This document shows, in pieces, positions 27,391 to 35,879 of a stretch of 64,000 nt of DNA. This DNA is from Lewinella sp. LCG006. GTDB lineage: Bacteria; Bacteroidota; Bacteroidia; Chitinophagales; Saprospiraceae. The position numbers were made by a program, and so were the translations under genes. Position 1 is the first letter of the stretch, and every line of letters begins with the position of its first letter. Below the pieces are notes generated by a model that saw nothing but the letters and a program-made list of their open reading frames with translations, ran no database searches and was not told the origin of the DNA. Where the stretch lies: NCBI RefSeq assembly GCF_040784935.1, contig NZ_CP160680.1:3318501-3382500 (forward strand). Reading direction: 5' to 3'.

Positions 27391-27560
27391 GTGCTCACCC
27401 GAAGTCTCGGGTTCGCGGGAGTGCTCGTTCCTCGTCCCGAAGCCTCGGGATGCCGACTGCGTCGGCGGTAGCCGTCCCGAGGCTTCGGGACGAGCGTCAG
27501 CGAGCACTACCCGTGAGCGTAGCGAACACCACCGCAATCCCGAGACTTCGAGAGAGCACT
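27391..27560. repeat. GTGCTCGTTCC / CGAGCAC-type intergenic repeat
   Basis: It contains inverted arrangements of GTCCCGAAGCCTCGGGA with TCCCGAGGCTTCGGGAC, GAGCGTCAGCGAGCAC and GTGAGCGTAGCGAACACC. The related family at 33097-33394 shares the CGAGCAC and GTGCTCGTTCCTCG words. The pairing would fold into long hairpins between lpdA and the msrC-type gene. Confidence 0.65.
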
Positions 27561-27577
27561 TATAAAAAAACATCCTC

Positions 27578-28099
27578 ATGTCAGCTAGTGCAGAAATGCC
27601 ATATTTTATCAAGCCTTCGGTGAATCTTACCGCAGAGGAGAAGGTGGCCGCCTACGAGCAGGCCCTAACGGCTATTGCCGCTAATCTCGCTGGCGAAGAA
27701 GATCGCACCCTGAAGATGGTGACCATCAACTGCTTGTTGAAGACTTATCTGCCCTACTTTTATTGGGTGGGATTTTACATCGTCAGCGGGCCGGAGCAAC
27801 TCTCGGTTGGACCTTATCAGGGGACCTTGGGTTGTTTGCATATCGCCTTCGGGCGAGGTGTTTGTGGGAAGGCAGCCCAGACCAAGGAGACCCAGCTCGT
27901 ACCAGATACGCACGCGCTCGCGCAGGGTAGTGAGCACATTGCCTGCGACCCCAACTCGCGCTCGGAGATCGTCGTCCCCGTTTTTGATCCTCAAGGGGAG
28001 CTCATCGCCGTCTTTGATGTTGATAGCACCCTGGAGGCCTCTTTTGATGAGACGGATCAGCAGTATCTGGAGCGATTAATGGCCGAGACGTTTGGTTGA
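27578..28099 (+). CDS. msrC: Free methionine-(R)-sulfoxide reductase (GAF domain)
   Basis: The 173-residue GAF-domain protein retains the three family cysteines: Cys86 in GTLGCLHI, Cys96 in FGRGVCGKA and Cys123 in HIACDPNSRSEIV. The aromatic segment YFYWVGFYIV and the Asp in VFDVDS also match. It reduces free methionine-R-sulfoxide in the cytoplasm, with thioredoxin recycling the disulfide. The family size is about 165 residues, so it is full length. The ATG at 27578 is the likely start; MPYFIKP at residue 7 is an alternative. It is flanked by two repeat blocks and is probably a single gene. Confidence 0.92.
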   Translation: MSASAEMPYFIKPSVNLTAEEKVAAYEQALTAIAANLAGEEDRTLKMVTINCLLKTYLPYFYWVGFYIVSGPEQLSVGPYQGTLGCLHIAFGRGVCGKAAQTKETQLVPDTHALAQGSEHIACDPNSRSEIVVPVFDPQGELIAVFDVDSTLEASFDETDQQYLERLMAETFG

Positions 28100-28104
28100 G
28101 GGGT

Positions 28105-28241
28105 ACCTGGTACAGGGTACTTGGTATGACGCCAAATTCTGGGAAGCCAAAAAATCCAAGTACCTAGTACAAAGTACCTTGTACCGTGAAGTTTAGCTCA
28201 TTAAAGCCTCCTTTTGGGAACAAACAAAAGCTAAACTTCAC
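28105..28241. repeat. GTAC-rich palindromic repeat with adjoining inverted repeat
   Basis: GGTACCTGGTACAGGGTAC and AAGTACCTAGTACAAAGTAC units can pair with each other. They are followed by a perfect 13 bp inverted repeat, GTGAAGTTTAGCT (28186-28198) with AGCTAAACTTCAC (28229-28241). The layout matches 9471-9606. The right arm touches the kbl stop codon, so the hairpin may also end kbl transcripts, though it lacks a T tract. Confidence 0.65.
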
Positions 28242-29425
28242 TAAATAACTCCCAACTCTTTCCCTACTTTCACAAAAGCCTGAATCGCTTTATCCAAGTG
28301 GGCTCTTTCGTGCGCGGCAGACATTTGTACGCGGATTCTCGCCTTGCCTTTTGGTACCACAGGATAGAAAAAGCCTATCACGTATATACCTTCTTCCAGT
28401 AGCCGGTTGGCGTAAGTTTGAGCCAATGGTGCATCGTACAACATCACCGGAACAATTGGGTGATCTCCGGGGACAATATCGAAGCCAGCGGCCGTCATTT
28501 CCGTTCTAAAGTACTTGGTATTTTCTTCGAGCTTATCGCGGAGTGCCGTCGTAGAGCTCAGCATGTCCAGGGCCTTGATGGATGCGCCAACAATGCTGGG
28601 CGCCAGGGTATTAGAGAACAAATAAGGCCGAGAACGCTGTCTTAGCATGTCCACAATTTCCTTACGCGCAGCCGTAAAACCACCAGAGGCTCCGCCCAGG
28701 GCTTTGCCATAAGTTCCGGTGATAATGTCCACTTTGCCCATTACGTTGCGGTATTCGTGCGTTCCGCGCCCGGTAGCGCCAATGAAGCCGGTAGAATGGC
28801 ATTCATCTACCATCACCATCGCACCGTACTGCTCGGCCAGGGCACAAATTTTATCCAGTTGGGCAATGGTGCCGTCCATAGAAAAAGAACCATCCGTTAC
28901 GATGAGTACCCGGCGGGAGCCGGCCGCAGCCTTCAGTTGCTCTTCCAGAGAGGCCATATCATTGTGATCGTACCGGAAGCGTTTCGCTTTACACAAGCGG
29001 ACACCATCAATAATGGATGCGTGGTTTAAAGCGTCGGAAATGATGGCGTCTTCTTCGCCCAATAGCGGCTCAAAAACACCACCGTTGGCATCAAATGCCG
29101 CCGCGTAGAGGATACAATCTTCCATGCCCAGAAACGCAGCCGTCTTTTCTTCCAGTTCTTTGTGAATATCCTGGGTGCCACATATAAATCGCACTGACGA
29201 CAGCCCAAAACCGTGGGTATCAATGGTAGCTTTAGCAGCTTTCAACAATTCTGGATGCGAAGAAAGTCCGAGATAATTATTCGCACAAAAATTAAGGACG
29301 TGGTCTACGCTTACGGTACTGATTTCAGCACCTTGCGGACTGGTAATCACCCGCTCCGTTTTGTAAACCCCGCTTTCCTTCATTGCGTCTAGCTCTTGCT
29401 GCAATTCTTCCTTGATATTATACAT
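28241..29425 (-). CDS. kbl: Glycine C-acetyltransferase (2-amino-3-ketobutyrate CoA ligase)
   Basis: The 394-residue fold-type I PLP enzyme belongs to the alpha-oxoamine synthase family. Signatures include [14 protein letters not shown] near the N-terminus, [30 protein letters not shown] and the PLP-lysine motif [13 protein letters not shown] near residue 240. It splits 2-amino-3-ketobutyrate with CoA to glycine and acetyl-CoA, the second step of threonine breakdown. The upstream gene on the same strand is the matching threonine dehydrogenase, 52 bases away, which supports Kbl over related KAPA or serine palmitoyl synthases. Length and start are standard. Confidence 0.95.
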   Translation of the reverse strand: MYNIKEELQQELDAMKESGVYKTERVITSPQGAEISTVSVDHVLNFCANNYLGLSSHPELLKAAKATIDTHGFGLSSVRFICGTQDIHKELEEKTAAFLGMEDCILYAAAFDANGGVFEPLLGEEDAIISDALNHASIIDGVRLCKAKRFRYDHNDMASLEEQLKAAAGSRRVLIVTDGSFSMDGTIAQLDKICALAEQYGAMVMVDECHSTGFIGATGRGTHEYRNVMGKVDIITGTYGKALGGASGGFTAARKEIVDMLRQRSRPYLFSNTLAPSIVGASIKALDMLSSTTALRDKLEENTKYFRTEMTAAGFDIVPGDHPIVPVMLYDAPLAQTYANRLLEEGIYVIGFFYPVVPKGKARIRVQMSAAHERAHLDKAIQAFVKVGKELGVI

Positions 29426-29477
29426 TTTTACTGGTTTTATTTTACAAATAAATACTTGGCTTTAGCCAAATGGCTTG

Positions 29478-30407
29478 TTAGCTAAGCTTCTCGATCATGG
29501 TTGCCGTCATTTTTTTTAAGTCATATTCGGCTTGCCAGCCCCAATCGTTGCGGGCAGCGGAATCGTCAATGCTATTGGGCCATTTCGCCGCAATATCTTG
29601 TCGGTGATCAGGCACGTAGTGGACCACAAAATCGGGGTAGACCTCGCGAATAGAGGCCGCTACTTCTGCTGGCGAAAAACTGGTCCCTGCTAAATTATAA
29701 GAGGTCCTTATCTTGATTTTTTCCTTCGGTGCTTCCATCAACTCAATGGTCGCACGAATAGCATCTTCCATGAAGATCATTGGTAAAGTAGTATCTTCTT
29801 TCAGAAAACAAGTAAAAGCTTCTTTCTTTACTGCACTGTGGTAGATTTCTACGGCATAGTCCGTCGTCCCACCTCCAGGGATCGATTGGTAACCAATGAC
29901 GCCAGGATACCTCAATGACCTTACGTCCAGCCCGTATTTATGAAAGTAGTAATTGGCCCAGGTTTCTCCGGCGGCTTTGCTGATTCCGTAGGCGGTCAGT
30001 GGATCCAGAAAACTATTATTCGGGGTGTTTTCCAAGGCCGCACTTTCGCCAAAAACAGCGATAGAACTAGGGAAAAAGACTTTTTCCACCCCATTCAGCC
30101 GCGATGCTTCCAATACATCCAGAAAGGAGGTCATATTGACATTCCAACTAGCTAGAGGGTCTTGTTCTCCTCTTGCAGAGAGGATGGCTGCCAAGTGGTA
30201 AATCTCTTTTATCTCATACTGCCTGATAATCTTAACCAGGTCCTCCTGGTTGGTAGCATCGAGCGTTTCGAAAATTCCATCATAATTCGATGGCGGCCTT
30301 AGGTCAGAGGCAACCACTTTCTCCTTCCCATATTTCTGCTGTAAGGAGGTTCTCAAAACGGTACCTAACTGTCCATTGGATCCCGTAATCAATATCGTAT
30401 TGCTCAT
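29478..30407 (-). CDS. L-threonine 3-dehydrogenase, extended SDR type
   Basis: The 309-residue protein is an extended short-chain dehydrogenase. ITGSNGQLGTVL at the N-terminus is the NAD-binding G-x-x-G-x-x-G motif, HLAAILSARGE follows, and YGISKAAGE supplies the catalytic Tyr-x-x-x-Lys. Sequence alone would allow a UDP-glucose 4-epimerase-like call. The extended-SDR threonine dehydrogenases known from Flavobacterium and related bacteria match its length and features (RSLRYPGVIGY, TTDYAVEIYH). The kbl gene directly downstream settles the role: NAD-dependent oxidation of threonine to 2-amino-3-ketobutyrate. tdh and kbl form a two-gene operon. Confidence 0.92.
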   Translation of the reverse strand: MSNTILITGSNGQLGTVLRTSLQQKYGKEKVVASDLRPPSNYDGIFETLDATNQEDLVKIIRQYEIKEIYHLAAILSARGEQDPLASWNVNMTSFLDVLEASRLNGVEKVFFPSSIAVFGESAALENTPNNSFLDPLTAYGISKAAGETWANYYFHKYGLDVRSLRYPGVIGYQSIPGGGTTDYAVEIYHSAVKKEAFTCFLKEDTTLPMIFMEDAIRATIELMEAPKEKIKIRTSYNLAGTSFSPAEVAASIREVYPDFVVHYVPDHRQDIAAKWPNSIDDSAARNDWGWQAEYDLKKMTATMIEKLS

Positions 30408-30547
30408 CTACTGTTGATCTAAATCACTAAGTGAATAACGGGCATAAAGCAACGAAATATTAACGGCATATTTTTAAATATTCATTTTTTTATTCTGAAA
30501 AAAGACACCACACTTACAAAAACAGTGATTTATACCGGAGGAGTTGC

Positions 30548-31018
30548 CTACTTCTCTTTCGCCAGCAAGAAATAACTCAGCCCTGCAATGACCGCCGCCA
30601 AGCCCACACCATAGTAGGCAATTTCCATTTCTCCATTCCAGGTGATGATTTTCCCAGTGAAGGAAATGGCCATCACTACAATAATCATCTTGATCATCAT
30701 AGCTTTAAGTTGATCGAGATTGTTAATACTCAACCAATCGGGGAGGGAGTCGATGGGTTTGATAAACAACTCAAAAAGCGATGCCGCCATGGTGAAGAAA
30801 ATGACGCCGAGCAGCACGATGTCCAGTGATTTGAGTACGTCTTTTACCACGATATCTTCCTTGGAGGTATCCGTAATGATGGCCGTCAAGTTTTTCGCAA
30901 TCTGCGTGATCGCATAATACTCCACACCAATGGCCAATAAAATAATGGCAATCACCGCGATCAGGGCAATGATTTTCATGAGGTAACCAATGACAACGGG
31001 CGTTTTGGAAGAAGACAT
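30548..31018 (-). CDS. YqhA/UPF0114-family membrane protein
   Basis: The 156-residue integral membrane protein has hydrophobic segments at about residues 10-35, 68-88, 108-125 and 135-152. The core SLDIVLLGVIFFTMAASLFELFIKPID, together with PDWLSINNLDQLKAMMIKMIIVVMAI, matches the UPF0114 (YqhA) pattern. The molecular function is unknown. It is likely in the inner membrane. It has its own gap on both sides and shows no operon partner. Confidence 0.8.
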   Translation of the reverse strand: MSSSKTPVVIGYLMKIIALIAVIAIILLAIGVEYYAITQIAKNLTAIITDTSKEDIVVKDVLKSLDIVLLGVIFFTMAASLFELFIKPIDSLPDWLSINNLDQLKAMMIKMIIVVMAISFTGKIITWNGEMEIAYYGVGLAAVIAGLSYFLLAKEK

Positions 31019-31095
31019 CTCGAAGTTGATTTTGTTAAGCCAAAAGTACTAACAATCGAGGAGCAAAAAAGTAGCTAAATCAAAGCTGGCAATTA

Positions 31096-31668
31096 CTACA
31101 AAGTCAAAATCTCGTTCACCCTCATCTGTAGCATAGGCACCACGTCCTCTTCAAACCAGGGGTGCTTACGCAGCCAAATCTGATTGCGCGGTGAAGGGTG
31201 GGGGAGTGGCAAAAAATCGGGTAGATAGGCTGCCCAATTGCGGACGGTTTCCGTAAGGGTTTTCATGCGCCTGTTACTCAAATATTCTTTCTGGGCGTAC
31301 TGTCCGAACAGGAGGGTGAGTTGGATGTTGGGCATCATGCGTAGCAGCGGCTGGTGCCACTGAGGAGCGCATTCCGGGCGGGGTGGCAGGTCGCCAGATT
31401 TGCCCGTACCGGGAAAGCAAAAGCCCATCGGCATGATCGCAAATAATTCTGGGGTATAGAACGTGGCACTATCTACCCCTAGCCATTCGCGCAGTCGCTT
31501 GCCACTGGCGTCGTCCCAGGGGATACCGCTTTCGTGTACTTTGCGGCCCGGTGCCTGCCCAATGATATTGATCCTGGCCGCGGGGTGTACCGTAAAAACC
31601 GGTCGTACACCATCTTTCAAAAACGGTGCACAAGTGGTGCAATTTTGAGCTTGTTCTATGATACTCAT
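31096..31668 (-). CDS. Uracil-DNA glycosylase family protein
   Basis: From the ATG ending at 31668 the product is 190 residues. The start gives MSIIEQAQNCTTCAPFL, in which the CxxC near the N-terminus is typical of family 4-like members; an upstream in-frame start at 31719 is possible. The nucleotide-binding loop reads IIGQAPGRKVHESGIPWDDASGKRLREWLGV and matches the UDG superfamily. LPLPHPSPRNQIWL near the C-terminus is the His-containing active-site motif. It probably excises uracil or damaged bases from DNA, but the exact substrate is uncertain. The glucosaminidase gene ends 56 bases upstream on the same strand. Confidence 0.88.
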   Translation of the reverse strand: MSIIEQAQNCTTCAPFLKDGVRPVFTVHPAARINIIGQAPGRKVHESGIPWDDASGKRLREWLGVDSATFYTPELFAIMPMGFCFPGTGKSGDLPPRPECAPQWHQPLLRMMPNIQLTLLFGQYAQKEYLSNRRMKTLTETVRNWAAYLPDFLPLPHPSPRNQIWLRKHPWFEEDVVPMLQMRVNEILTL

Positions 31669-31723
31669 GAAAGCAAGATAATCATATCTCCCCGTCTTAG
31701 CTGTCCCTTGGTGGTTCAAAAAA

Positions 31724-32269
31724 TCACTCCGCTAACTCGTACAAATGATATCGCCAGATAATCCGCAGCACCTTATCCGTATAACCGGGATCGGTGGCGT
31801 AGCCGCCTTCGCGGAGCCCCTCTACCCAGGCACGGTAATTCCAGGAAGGGAGGTCGCGAATATGAGCATAATTCTCTCTGGTAAGGATAAAATCACCAAA
31901 GTCGCTATAGCTTTCGCTGATGAGCGGATAGCGCCGGAAGCAGGCCACGGTGGCGTAAACAAACCAACCTTCGTACTCTAATGTCTGCTTACAATAAGAG
32001 AGTCCTGGCCGCTCGGGCTTGGACTTGATACCAAAATGGTTGTTGGCATTAACCGCCAATTCACTCTTCCCCCAGTTGCTTTCCAAGCCAGCAATGGCCA
32101 GAATGACGGGTTCAGGAATACTGGTACTTTGGCTCAGTTGCTTCGAAAGATAACGGTAGCTATTGAGGTATTGGGTCACCGCGCCAGGACGCGATTTGTC
32201 TAGGTCAGCACTACTCGGGCTAAGACATAACAAGGTCAGAGGGAGCAGCAGGCAATACAGGATTCTCAT
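31724..32269 (-). CDS. Secreted glucosaminidase-domain protein
   Basis: The start at 32269 is chosen because it places a signal peptide (MRILYCLLLPLTLLCLSPSSA) at the N-terminus; a start at 32407 would add 46 residues without sense. The 181-residue product has a FlgJ/LytD-like glucosaminidase fold. SIPEPVILAIAGLESNWGKSELAVNANNHFGIK contains the catalytic Glu (LESNWGKS) and the NNHFGIK motif, followed by FRRYPLISESYSDFGDF and YATDPGYTDKVLRII. It would cleave N-acetylglucosaminyl bonds in peptidoglycan. It is co-directional with the UDG-like gene, 55 bases apart, with no evident functional link. Confidence 0.9.
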   Translation of the reverse strand: MRILYCLLLPLTLLCLSPSSADLDKSRPGAVTQYLNSYRYLSKQLSQSTSIPEPVILAIAGLESNWGKSELAVNANNHFGIKSKPERPGLSYCKQTLEYEGWFVYATVACFRRYPLISESYSDFGDFILTRENYAHIRDLPSWNYRAWVEGLREGGYATDPGYTDKVLRIIWRYHLYELAE

Positions 32270-32421
32270 GTGTGTGGATTGTATGGGTCTCCACAAGATA
32301 GGAAAGTTGGGAAAAAAATAAAACATTCGCATTTTTATCCGCTCAATTTTCAACTTGACACTGGTTTTTAGTGTTGAAAAATCGATAGTGAGTCCAGCAT
32401 TTTTCATTCAATTTATTCCCA

Positions 32422-33096
32422 ATGTCTTCTGTTATCCAACCTTCTGTATTTGCCTTTCTAAAAGCACTTAAGGTCAATAATGACCGCGATTGGTTTCAGG
32501 AACACAAAGGAGACTACCAGGATGCGCTGGACAACTTCAAGGCTTTTGCGGCCAGTTTGCACGATCACATGACGCTCCACGATGAGATTGAGCGCATGAA
32601 GCTGCACCGTATATATCGCGATGTCCGTTTTTCAAAAGACAAAACGCCGTATAACGCCCATTTTAGCGGGAGCTTTGTGCGAGCTACCAAGTGGAAACGC
32701 GGAGGGTATTACTTTCACCTGGAACCCGGAAATTCTTTTGTAGGTGGTGGCTTTTGGGGCCCTGAACGTGATGACCTCAAGCGTATACGCACGGAATTAG
32801 CCACTGCCGCCACACCGCTACGAGACATCATCAACTCCGCTGAATTCATCGCTACCTTTGGAGAATTAAAAGGGGAACAACTAAAAACCTCTCCCCAAGG
32901 CTATCCCAATGACCACCCCAATATTGACCTGTTGCGTTACAAGCAGTTTCTCGTTAGCCACAGCTTTACCGATAAAGAAGTCATGGCCCCAGATTTTGCT
33001 GCGCAAGCTTCCAGTGTCTTTCACCAGATGCGCCCCTTCTTCGATTTCATGAGCGATGTGCTGACGACGGATGAGAATGGAGTGCCGTTGGAGTAG
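32422..33096 (+). CDS. DUF2461-family protein
   Basis: The 224-residue protein matches the DUF2461/TIGR02453 pattern. Recognised pieces are FLKALKVNNDRDWFQEHKGDYQ at the start, the central RIYRDVRFSKDKTPYNAHF, GYYFHLEPGNSFVGGGFW and the closing F(F)DF region. The biochemical function is unknown. It is soluble with no signal peptide. It is divergent from the glucosaminidase gene. The gap downstream contains the GTGCTCG-type repeat. Confidence 0.9.
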   Translation: MSSVIQPSVFAFLKALKVNNDRDWFQEHKGDYQDALDNFKAFAASLHDHMTLHDEIERMKLHRIYRDVRFSKDKTPYNAHFSGSFVRATKWKRGGYYFHLEPGNSFVGGGFWGPERDDLKRIRTELATAATPLRDIINSAEFIATFGELKGEQLKTSPQGYPNDHPNIDLLRYKQFLVSHSFTDKEVMAPDFAAQASSVFHQMRPFFDFMSDVLTTDENGVPLE

Positions 33097-33394
33097 GGGG
33101 TACCCGCTTCGCTCGTAGGGGGTGTTCATCCCGTTGCTCGGGATTCACGGTTAGTGTTCGCTGACGCTCGCGGTTGTGCTCGTTCCTCGCGGGGGGGGGG
33201 CATTTTGTGGTGGGTTGACGGTATCAGCGATAACCCATGCTAACTGTGATTCTAAAAACCGCGAGTTCCGAGAAATCGGAACGAGCACTACCACGAGGAA
33301 CGAGTACCTTCCGTGAGTTCCGAGAAATCGGAACGAACACTCCCAGCGAGCGCAGCGAGCACCATCGCGAGTTCCGAAGGATCGGAAGAGCACT
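33097..33394. repeat. GAACGAGCAC-type intergenic repeat block
   Basis: It contains three copies of GAGTTCCGA(GAAATC)GGAACGA(G/A)CAC-like words, GTGTTCGCTGACGCTCGCGG, GTGCTCGTTCCTCGC and a run of ten G near 33190. The family is shared with 27391-27560. It fills the whole gap between DUF2461 and the CotH gene; no gene is seen. Confidence 0.7.
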
Positions 33395-33395
33395 A

Positions 33396-35681
33396 CTACT
33401 CAACCACCACCTTCGTAGAAAAAATCGCCTGTCCCTCTTCCTCGATCAGTAAGAAATACATGCCCGCAGGAACTTGTAAGTCCCATTGGGTAGCTTGTCC
33501 GTTCCACGAATAATGTTGTATCACTTGTCCTGCGAGGTTGAATAACTGAGCTTGGTATTCACCGCTTTCCGGGGCGTCTATTTTTAGCCAGTCGGAGCTT
33601 GGATTGGGGTACACCGAAAAGGGTTTGATCGCAATGCCTTCGCCCGTACTCAAGGGTTGGTTGCTAGCACCGGGGGTAGGAGTTACTGCCTGAAAAGCAC
33701 CGGTGCCGTTGGGTAGACGCCCTACGGCTGCGTCGGTCTCTTGTGGTCCGAACTCCGTTCCATCAATAAGCCCATTACCGGCCGCGTCGGTATCAAAAAT
33801 GCCGATGAACTCTCCTGCGGCATCCAGCTTGAAATCCGTATGCAAAGGCCCTTGTTCCACATCATCATCCACCCAGATGAGGAGAAAAGCGCCTGCTTCG
33901 ATGCTCATATCAGGAAAGGCCCATTTGGTCGGGTTATCGGGATTATCCGAAAGGTAGCGCCCCGTAAGGGAAATGCTCTGGTCACTGTAGTTATGGATTT
34001 CCACCCAGTCGTCAAACTCATCGTTTTCGTCGGCGATCACGGTGCCGTTGCTGGCCATGAATTCGTTGATCGCCAGTTGCAGCCCTCCACTGCTGACCGT
34101 CATTGTAAAGTTGCCGCACGAAGGATGACGCTGTGTTGCCCCCTGGTTATCCGTAGCGGTGAAGTAGTAGGCGATGGTGCCAGGGCTTGCCAGAGGAGAG
34201 AGGAAGATGCCATATTCGCCATCATTGGGCAAGCCATCTCCGGTATTGCCAAAATCTTCCATGTTGATGCAATTGAAAGATTGGCCAGGAAGCTGATAAC
34301 ACAGTTGTACCTGGTTGATACTCTCCTCTTCTTGCACATTGATCTGAAAAGAAAGCTGCTGACCAACCGAGGCCATACTGGTACGTTCGCCAAATAGGTA
34401 GGGAGCCGGGTTGAGGTCTTCCAATTGTGCCAAAGCACTGGCTCGGCGAGCAATTACGTAAGATTTTAGTCCATAATCGGTTTGTGGATAATCGGTTTCC
34501 CCATCAAAAGCATTTTGAAAATCTGTCAGGCTGAAGCCGTAATCCAGCGGGTAATAATCATCCTCCGTTACGAAAGGTAGCAGCTTGGCTTGTAGCGCAT
34601 CAAGTTCAGGAAAGAGGTTGATGGGGCGGAATGCTTCCAGCAGAAAACTTTCGATATAGTAAGAATACCGCGCCCGGTAATCAGGCACCTCCAGGATGCG
34701 TTCAAAAAGGGGCCGATCGGTAGCACTACTGGGCCAGTTGTAAATGTCACGCTCGGCCCAGTCTCGGTTGAGCCAGTCGATACCCAGGGTATTGTCCAGG
34801 TCGAAAGGGATGTATTCGAAGCGGTCGGTAGCGGTATTGTGGTAGAGGTAAAAATTGTTTTGGTTGAACGCATAACCATCCCAGTTGCCTACGAGGACAT
34901 CGAAAGCCATAGTGCGGAGGTAGCTGTCTACATTAAAAATAGCTTCCAACTCGCAAGGCAAATCACCGATGGCGGTTTGGTTGATGACACGAATGAAATT
35001 GGCGAGGTCGCTATAGTCTTCGGTATCGCTGTTGTTTTGCAGATCATAAGCCCGGCGTCCGTCGCTGGTGAATTTGTACAGATTAGGGTCTTCACCGAGG
35101 TAAGAGAGATCGGCGGGGTAGAGGCACTTGTAGAGGTTGCCATCTTTGTTGCCAAAACGGCGTTCGACAAACTCTTCGTCGATGTGTTCGATATTGGCGT
35201 AAAGCCCATAGTAATCATTGTTGATATACAGTGCTACATGATTGGCCCGGGCACCCGGTACGCGGATATCTTTGAGGAGGTCCCAGCAAATTTTTGCCCG
35301 ACTGACGGAAGGGTCGTTGTGTTCTCCGTTGAGGTTGATTTTTTCGAGGCCTTTCCATTTTTCATCAGCAAAGGTATTGAAGGAAACCTTGAAGGATTTT
35401 TTTGCGCTGTAGCGCGACGTATTTCCGCGCAAGCGAAAACCTATCTGCGAAACGGTATCCACGCCCTCCGCATCCGTAAACATAAAGGTGGCGGGATATT
35501 CGACATCGCTAAGTTCGTTGCCAGGTGCCAGAATAGCGTCAAGGTCAGCAGGAGCGATAATGATGTCTACTCTTGGGACAATCTCATCCTGAAAGGCAGT
35601 ACCCCTTCCGGGGAAAAGGTCTTGGGCCGTAAGGCAAAACGAAATAGCAAGTAGCGGTAATAGTAGTAGCAGTCGATTCAT
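33396..35681 (-). CDS. CotH-kinase-like secreted protein with lamin-tail and T9SS domains
   Basis: The 761-residue protein has a signal peptide (MNRLLLLLPLLAISFCLTAQ). The CotH domain spans about residues 35-420 (FRLRGNTSRYSAKKSFKVSFN, KINLNGEHNDPSVSRAKI, NDYYGLYANIEHIDEEFVERRFG, YIPFDLDNTLG). CotH is an atypical protein kinase that phosphorylates spore-coat proteins in Bacillus. A short linking domain follows, then a lamin-tail domain (about residues 535-650, LAINEFMASNGTVIADENDEFDDWVEIHNYSD). A C-terminal T9SS type A sorting domain ends it (FSVYPNPSSDWLKID ... GMYFLLIEEEGQ). It is secreted to the surface. Its substrate is unknown, and it could also act as a plain binding protein. Confidence 0.93.
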   Translation of the reverse strand: MNRLLLLLPLLAISFCLTAQDLFPGRGTAFQDEIVPRVDIIIAPADLDAILAPGNELSDVEYPATFMFTDAEGVDTVSQIGFRLRGNTSRYSAKKSFKVSFNTFADEKWKGLEKINLNGEHNDPSVSRAKICWDLLKDIRVPGARANHVALYINNDYYGLYANIEHIDEEFVERRFGNKDGNLYKCLYPADLSYLGEDPNLYKFTSDGRRAYDLQNNSDTEDYSDLANFIRVINQTAIGDLPCELEAIFNVDSYLRTMAFDVLVGNWDGYAFNQNNFYLYHNTATDRFEYIPFDLDNTLGIDWLNRDWAERDIYNWPSSATDRPLFERILEVPDYRARYSYYIESFLLEAFRPINLFPELDALQAKLLPFVTEDDYYPLDYGFSLTDFQNAFDGETDYPQTDYGLKSYVIARRASALAQLEDLNPAPYLFGERTSMASVGQQLSFQINVQEEESINQVQLCYQLPGQSFNCINMEDFGNTGDGLPNDGEYGIFLSPLASPGTIAYYFTATDNQGATQRHPSCGNFTMTVSSGGLQLAINEFMASNGTVIADENDEFDDWVEIHNYSDQSISLTGRYLSDNPDNPTKWAFPDMSIEAGAFLLIWVDDDVEQGPLHTDFKLDAAGEFIGIFDTDAAGNGLIDGTEFGPQETDAAVGRLPNGTGAFQAVTPTPGASNQPLSTGEGIAIKPFSVYPNPSSDWLKIDAPESGEYQAQLFNLAGQVIQHYSWNGQATQWDLQVPAGMYFLLIEEEGQAIFSTKVVVE

Positions 35682-35710
35682 ATTTTTCTTGATTGTAAAC
35701 GGGGAATAAA

Positions 35711-35744
35711 TGAACCATATAAGGGACTATAAGGTCATTTAAGA
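35711..35744. repeat. 34 bp dispersed repeat, copy 2
   Basis: It begins TGAACCATATAAGGG and matches the copy at 13416-13449 at 30 of 34 positions. It lies 30 bases upstream of the start of the CotH gene, on the opposite side from that gene's reading direction. Confidence 0.7.
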
Positions 35745-35879
35745 GGTAAACAAAGTAGCTTGTATTTCCTCGTCTGGTTCAAGTTCTTCTCTGTAAGCAA
35801 CCTCTTTAATTGGAAAAGATACGCTCAATGTTAGGAGGAAAGGGTATCACTGGGATGTTTTTTTGAACCACAAATGACA

